DNA from: Parietaria judaica
Taxonomy: Eukaryota > Streptophyta > Magnoliopsida > Rosales > Urticaceae
Reading direction: 5' to 3'
DNA length: 64,000 nucleotides
NCBI GenBank assembly: GCA_954871525.1
Contig: OX940871.1
Location: 22,976,586 to 23,040,585 of the forward strand
Part shown: one piece after another, positions 59,110 to 64,000 of the stretch
Layout: each line of letters opens with the position of its first letter
Numbering within the stretch: position 1 is the first letter of the stretch
Translations under genes and position numbers: made by a program
Notes under the pieces: generated by a model
What the model was told of the DNA's origin: nothing
The model's database searches: none
What the model saw: only the letters and a program-made list of their open reading frames with translations

Positions 59110-62091
59110 GTATGTTGTCTCTATGTAGCGCTTGATTTTATATCTTATCTTTATTTAACTCGTAGACGTACTGTGGTTACTGTTAATAGGGGTGAAACCG
59201 GTCCACATCGGTCTCAAATTCTCAAAATTCTTAGTAAACAATTATAGGCGGAAGTATGTTATGAGTGGGTGGGACTCAAACCCCTCCACTTAAAAAACTT
59301 TATGCATTATGTTTCTTAACTTCTTTTCTTTTGTAGTGTGAATTTTCATACAATTTCAATTCAAGCCCCCCTAGTTTTTATTAATATTTTTATATAACCC
59401 TCTTAATTATAATCTTTGGCAAGAAATTTAGTCTAGTCCCCCCGGGATGCTAATCCTGGTTCCGCCAATGTACACAAGGAACCGATTTCTATATTATCCG
59501 TAAATTCGGTCTACAAGTTATCGATTTTTTCATTCCCGTTAATACTTGATCAATTATAGATTACCTATCATCGAAAAATTGATGATTAATTTAAATACAA
59601 AAACAACTAAAATAGATTACTGGTCACTTATAACTTAAAAAAAAAAAACATTTCATAATTTAAAATAATGCCAAGGCTTATTATACATATAAAAAATTGT
59701 TATATATCTGGTTTTAGGTCCATTCTAAAAATTCTCAACCTAAACACGCTGTATTTATGTAATTCGGTATCAGTTGTACACCGAATATTTTATTTTTCTT
59801 CAGATTATACCGAATTTATTATTTTAACTGAACTTGGTCCAATCGGTTTTGGTTTATTAATCGGGATTTTGGGTTTTTCTAACCCTTACCGTGGTATGTT
59901 GACGAAATGCTACATAAAAACAAATATACAAAACGATAGCTAAATAAGAATAAAAATACAAAATGAAAAAACAAAAACAAAATTATTCATCAACAATATA
60001 GTATTCCACAAAAATATAATTAATTAAAAATATATATGGTTTGTATTAATTGGCGATCATAAATAAAATGCAGAGGGCAAGACCAAAAGAGACATAAGCT
60101 TCCTCACGAGCTTGCCGGGAGCCTCGGAGAAGCTCCGAATATTCCACGCGGACCTCGAAAACCCGGAGAGCTTCACTGCCGCGATACAGGGCTGCATCGG
60201 GGTGTTCCACGTGGCCCACCACGTCCAAATCGGTGTCACAGATCCCGTGGAAATCGCTACGAGGAGATCGGTCGATGCTGCCATCGGGATTCTGAAGGCG
60301 TGCCGAGACTCGAAGACGGTGAAGAGAGTGGTGTACACCTCAAGCGCGGCTTGTATTTCCATCCCTGACTGGGGGAATAGCGGTCAAAGTACGCCTGTCG
60401 ACGAGAACTCGTGGAGCGATGTTGACTTCTTCGAGTCTCTGGGGTCGGACTCGGTGTCGTACTTGGTGGCGAAGACGATGACGGAGAAGGCAGTGCTAGG
60501 GTTTGGAGAGGAGTTTGGGTTGGATGTTGTGAGCTTGATCCCTTCGTTGGTTATGGGTCCGTTCATTGTCCCCACTCTTCCCGGTTCACTTTCTCTTGGA
60601 CTGGCCATGCTATTTGGTAAGTATTTGGAAATTAAACCTAGACCGGAACCGGTCAGAAGTCCAGCTTTTCTAGTATTTCCAAATTTGGTAGGTACTCGGT
60701 TTTTCAATCGGGGGGCCGTTTTTTGTCAATAAACATAACTGATTTGGGCCGGCATGGGTAATTTTTTTTATTTTTTTTTTTACATATTACCATTTTTTTA
60801 ACAAGTAATGTAAATAAATAAATAGAAAAAAAATTGAGAAATTATAACAACGACTGTAGGATTGAAATAGGAAACCAGAGATCGAAACTGAGAATCATGA
60901 CGAAGACCAGTACGGGGACTAAGATCTCGATTTTAAACACATATTTGGAATTGGAAAAAATAATTCAAAGCATCTTTCAATTCATAAAATGTAAAAAAAT
61001 TATGATAAATTGTACAAATAAATATGTCCATATAAAGCGAAATTAAAATACAGCTGTATAATATAAGAAGACCACATCGAGCGCAAATCGGTGTCATAGG
61101 AGAAGAGCACGGAAGCGTGAATCACCATCGAAGAGGAGTGCAATTTTTACCGTCAAAGTTGAAACAAAGGAGAGTGAGAGTTGAGAGAAGAAGGGGTGGG
61201 ATAAGAGAGCGTGAATAAACTTCAATTGAAGTAAAACCACAATAATATTTGACAAATGTTAAAAAATGGAGAACCCGGTTTTAAAATTCCCGGTTGTAAA
61301 ATTAAATTGATTCATCCCCAATCTATATATAATGATGATTATTTTATAATTTCAGGTCGAGCCGAATTCTACCCTTACCTTTTGAGGACAACCATGGTAC
61401 ACATAGATGACGTGGCAAATGCACACATCTTTCTCTTGGAAAACCCTAATGCAAAAGGAAGATACATTTGTTCGTCGGCTGATATTTTAGTGAATGAAAT
61501 GTCTGAATTCCTCTCTACAAAGTACCCAGATTTTCAGATTCCCTCAAAAGAGTGAGTCTTCTCCGTATATTAATTTCTCTATACATAGAGAGATTTTTTT
61601 TTTATTGGGGTAACAACATTGAAAGTACTTGAATTATAGTCAATTGCGCCAGCGGTCGGTATCTACTAAGTTCTTTTTGTAGTGGTCGACGTAATTAATA
61701 CAAATAACAAGAATTGTCTCGTTATTTTTTTAAAATATGTGGTGCTGACACATGGCATTCAGTTAAGTGGATAAAAAAAACTTAGAGGGTGGTAATATAT
61801 TGTCTTCAATTTTGGTACTTTGATCATAATAAACTGAATATGAAATTCTACCGGTACGGTTGACCGCAAATTGAGTACATTTTTTAAGCTATTATCCGTT
61901 TATTATATAGTGTAGGAGTGTTTTGATATGAGTGAGTATTAATGTGTAGATCTTTAGAGGGAATTGAAGGTTTGAAGCTTTGTTCTCTGTCATCAAAGAA
62001 GCTATTGGAGTGTGGATTTAAGTACCAATATGGCATTGATGAGATGTTTGATGGAGCTGTTCAGTTGTGCAAAGAAAAGGGTTTTCTTTAA
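58934..62091 (+). CDS. SDR2, DFR/vestitone-reductase-like NADPH reductase, 4 exons, 332 aa
   Basis: Same family and architecture as SDR1. Exons: 58934-59051, 60074-60616, 61356-61551, 61950-62091; borders and phases identical to SDR1, no stop. Rossmann motif TGGTGFIA at 10-17, catalytic region VVYTSSAA, Y169-x-x-x-K173 in SYLVAK. Loop differences from SDR1: DPVEIATRR where SDR1 has DITTSR, and [11 protein letters not shown] where SDR1 has SLGTNYLV. This copy keeps the lengths usual in the family, so SDR1 is the one with deletions. C-terminus CKEKGFL is typical. Intron 1 holds a (TA)n tract, a TAGGGGTGAAAC fragment and a GGCGGAA..TTCCGCC element. Confidence 0.93.
59066..59104. repeat. (TA)n microsatellite in SDR2 intron 1
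   Basis: About 19 TA units shortly after the exon 1 donor; SDR1 has only a short irregular version here. Confidence 0.9.
59246..59470. mobile_element. MITE-like unit in SDR2 intron 1
   Basis: GGCGGAAGTATG at the left against GGTTCCGCCAATG at the right. Absent from SDR1 intron 1, so it arrived after the duplication or was lost there. Ends resemble the CAGTGGCGGAA group at 5269. Confidence 0.45.
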
Positions 62092-62750
62092 CTTAGCATC
62101 TGGAATATTTGGGAGGAGCCTCAAAGGTAAATTTGCTTATGTATTGTCTAATTTTTCAAAGCTTGTAAATGGTGAGTAAATGATTTATACGGTTAATAGC
62201 GGTATAAGTATCTAGTGTCATTGTTTTTATAGTGATATAATTTTTTTTCTCAAGTTTCCAATATTCATTATTTTGCTTCTCACTAGAATTTCGTCTAATT
62301 TTTTTTAATTGATTTAAAAAAAAAATTGTAAGTGTCGTTAACAAAATTCTCTCCCTCAAAAGTGAGATGTATCCATGACTTATCAAAACCTTATTAAATT
62401 GATTAAAAAGAGGGCGGGATTTCGGAGAGAAATTAGATAATAAACATTGAGAATTTCACCTATAATAATCAGTGAATATTGGGAGATCCAGCCTTGAAAA
62501 TAAAAATATTAGATATTTATGCCAGTATTAAATTTAATTTATATAGATGAATTTAAACTTATTCTCCCTACTTCTATTTTGCAGATATCAGGACGGTATT
62601 AATATTTGGTGAATTGGTGTCATGGAGAAAGCCTTAAAAGTAAATAATTGTCTTGGATTGGTGGATTCAAGTACAAGTTATGCGTCTGTATGTATGCATT
62701 ACAAGATTTTAAGTTTGTAATAATAATATGTATATTCAACATCATCTTTG
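62092..62750 (+). other. SDR2 3' UTR with a probable intron
   Basis: Conserved donor and acceptor at the same places as in SDR1 (see there): donor at about 62128, acceptor TTTTGCAG at about 62584. Confidence 0.6.
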
Positions 62751-63423
62751 CTGTTTATACTTGTTTTGAATTGTCTTGCTTGATCGGTCTAGTGATTAGG
62801 GCTGAAAATAAAACCCGAAAACCGGGTAAAATTCCGAATCTGGATTTAAAACCCAAATCTGAATCCGAATCCATATCCGGAGTCCGGATCCGTTTAAAAC
62901 CGGATTTAGGTACCAGGTATTAAAATCAGAGAAACCGGGTACCCCTGGTATTAAAATCACTGTGATAGCACTATTTAAGAATACTCTTGATAGCTTTTTC
63001 TACAATCCATTTGATGCTATTTGTTTGTCACTTTGGTGATTCATTACAAGGTATTGTAAAAGATGTAGGGGTGAAAGAAAAAGAAAAAAAAAACCGCAAA
63101 ACTAAATTTTAATTAAAACCAAATATATATATCGTGAATTTACCAAACACCAACCGACGGACAGTTTTCAAGTCACATGAAAAACGATACATGTATAAGA
63201 GGTACACGGAATAAAAAAACCGACATACAATGTTACAGTATGAGATATTACACTCAACTACCAGAAGTCCCGGTTTTAAGAACATCATTTCCTTTTAATT
63301 TATTTATATTAGAAAAAACGTGAGAATTTTCAAATAATAATACGAGTAAAATCAGGACGAATATTTTGAACATAAAAATTTTAATTAGGACTAATCAATA
63401 CTACTTAGAATTATTATTATTTT
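62751..63423. other. Interval without a gene
   Basis: Between 62795 and 62950 are repeats of ACCCG/CCGGAT type like those in hAT element interiors of this window. The rest is AT-rich. Confidence 0.4.
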
Positions 63424-63726
63424 TTACAGTAACGATTTATCGTCGGCAAGATCCTATGAAGAAGAAAAAAAACGCCATTTTCATGCTCTAAATTTTCTAT
63501 GATAAGATGTTAACTATACATAGTAAAGAGACCTCTTGCTGTTTTTCACTTGGTAAGAATGAGAATACCAATCATAGGATTAAGAGAAAGGAAGTTTTAT
63601 TGTCACCTTTGAAAGACGGGAAGGAAGAGAAATGCTTTCCACGTTCGCCGGACTTTCCAGAGATTCCAAGGCCCGTGAAGCTTGAAGGGCCATCTCGGCA
63701 TGAAGTTGGAGACACGCCATAGCCAT
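63424..63726 (-). CDS. Possible last two exons of an unrecognised gene
   Basis: On the minus strand an acceptor (TATGGCAG) opens a 120-bp exon 63726-63607 reading MAMACLQLHAEMALQASRAL and then ESLESPANVESISLPSRLSK. A GT donor follows, and an acceptor TTCATAG leads to 63453-63424 reading DLADDKSLL and a stop. Phases fit (0). The exon is less AT-rich than its flanks. No domain recognised. Either the first exon starts at its own ATG, or the gene continues beyond the window end, although 63727-64000 shows no further exon. Tentative. Confidence 0.35.
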
Positions 63727-64000
63727 CTGCCATAAATATTAAGAAGCTTTGTCATGGTTATTTACGTCAATGAAGCCCGTCACAGTTGACCAAGTCAAAC
63801 AAAACAAATACATTACCGAAAAATTCATAATTTTGTGTCGAGGGCCTTGTTTGAAACTAATAAATCTTGAGATCCGAAGAAACCGATAATAGAAGAAAAA
63901 AAATGAATCAAATTTATAGATGGGAACCACGATTTACTTTCCTAACAAACACTAGAGGGCAATGGTTTTTGTTCACTAGTAACAAAATTTATATTTTCTC
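63727..64000. other. Right edge, no gene seen
   Basis: AT-rich, with a TTTGACTTGGTCAACTGTGACGG patch. It would be an intron or upstream sequence if the minus-strand gene is real. Confidence 0.3.

Larger units (their letters stand above)
58230..62750 (+). repeat. Duplicated SDR unit, copy 2
   Basis: Counterpart of 48590-53630. The shared 5' flank includes TTGAGAGCTCTTTTTATT just before the gene and ACTATTGCCGCCAGT further up. The shared 3' flank runs to TTTAAGTTTGTAATAATAATATG at about 62730. Confidence 0.85.

Overview
This is nuclear DNA of a flowering plant, probably a eudicot. The genes have many introns with GT..AG borders, the intergenic DNA is AT-rich with long (TA)n tracts, and plant transposon families dominate. 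Four complete protein-coding genes can be rebuilt exon by exon with no frame break. They are an 18-exon oxidosqualene cyclase (+, 882-10345, 753 aa), a 5-exon cytochrome P450 of the CYP714 type (-, 15777-21582, 519 aa), and two duplicated 4-exon DFR/vestitone-reductase-like SDRs (+, 49077-52606, 327 aa; + 58934-62091, 332 aa). Two terminal exons of an unrecognised minus-strand gene may lie at the right edge (63424-63726).

Taken together the window reads as a candidate triterpenoid biosynthetic gene cluster. A cyclase would make a triterpene skeleton from 2,3-oxidosqualene, a CYP714-type P450 would oxidise it, and one or two SDRs would reduce or oxidise a carbonyl/alcohol. Clustering, and co-membership of all four genes in one pathway, is inference. 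Each gene family assignment rests on visible motifs. The cyclase looks functionally divergent: DCSAE replaces the usual DCTAE and MLALAR replaces the usual MWCYCR/MWCHCR/MLCYCR segment.

Layout: 1-0.88 kb OSC promoter; 0.88-10.3 kb OSC; 10.3-15.7 kb transposon debris, a broken copy of a chloroplast DUF21/CBS-protein exon, a solo LTR, and a duplicated copy of the P450 3' flank; 15.8-21.6 kb P450, whose introns hold a hAT MITE and a nested pair of Mutator-like elements; 21.6-49 kb repeat desert. The desert contains a near-intact-ended Copia retrotransposon (25513-33749) sitting inside a Mutator-like MITE, a 5.2-kb Helitron (37021-42254), and a gag-bearing deletion-derivative LTR element (42391-44940) itself interrupted by a DNA transposon. 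The SDR1 unit follows at 48.6-53.6 kb, then hAT, gag-derivative and Gypsy LTR remnants at 53.8-56.7 kb, then the SDR2 unit at 58.2-62.75 kb.

A recurrent theme is a family of foldback elements with termini like GGGTTAATTGCGGCAAAA and 9-10-bp target duplications. It appears at least five times and gives a relative chronology of insertions. No CRISPR, operon, rRNA or tRNA gene was seen.
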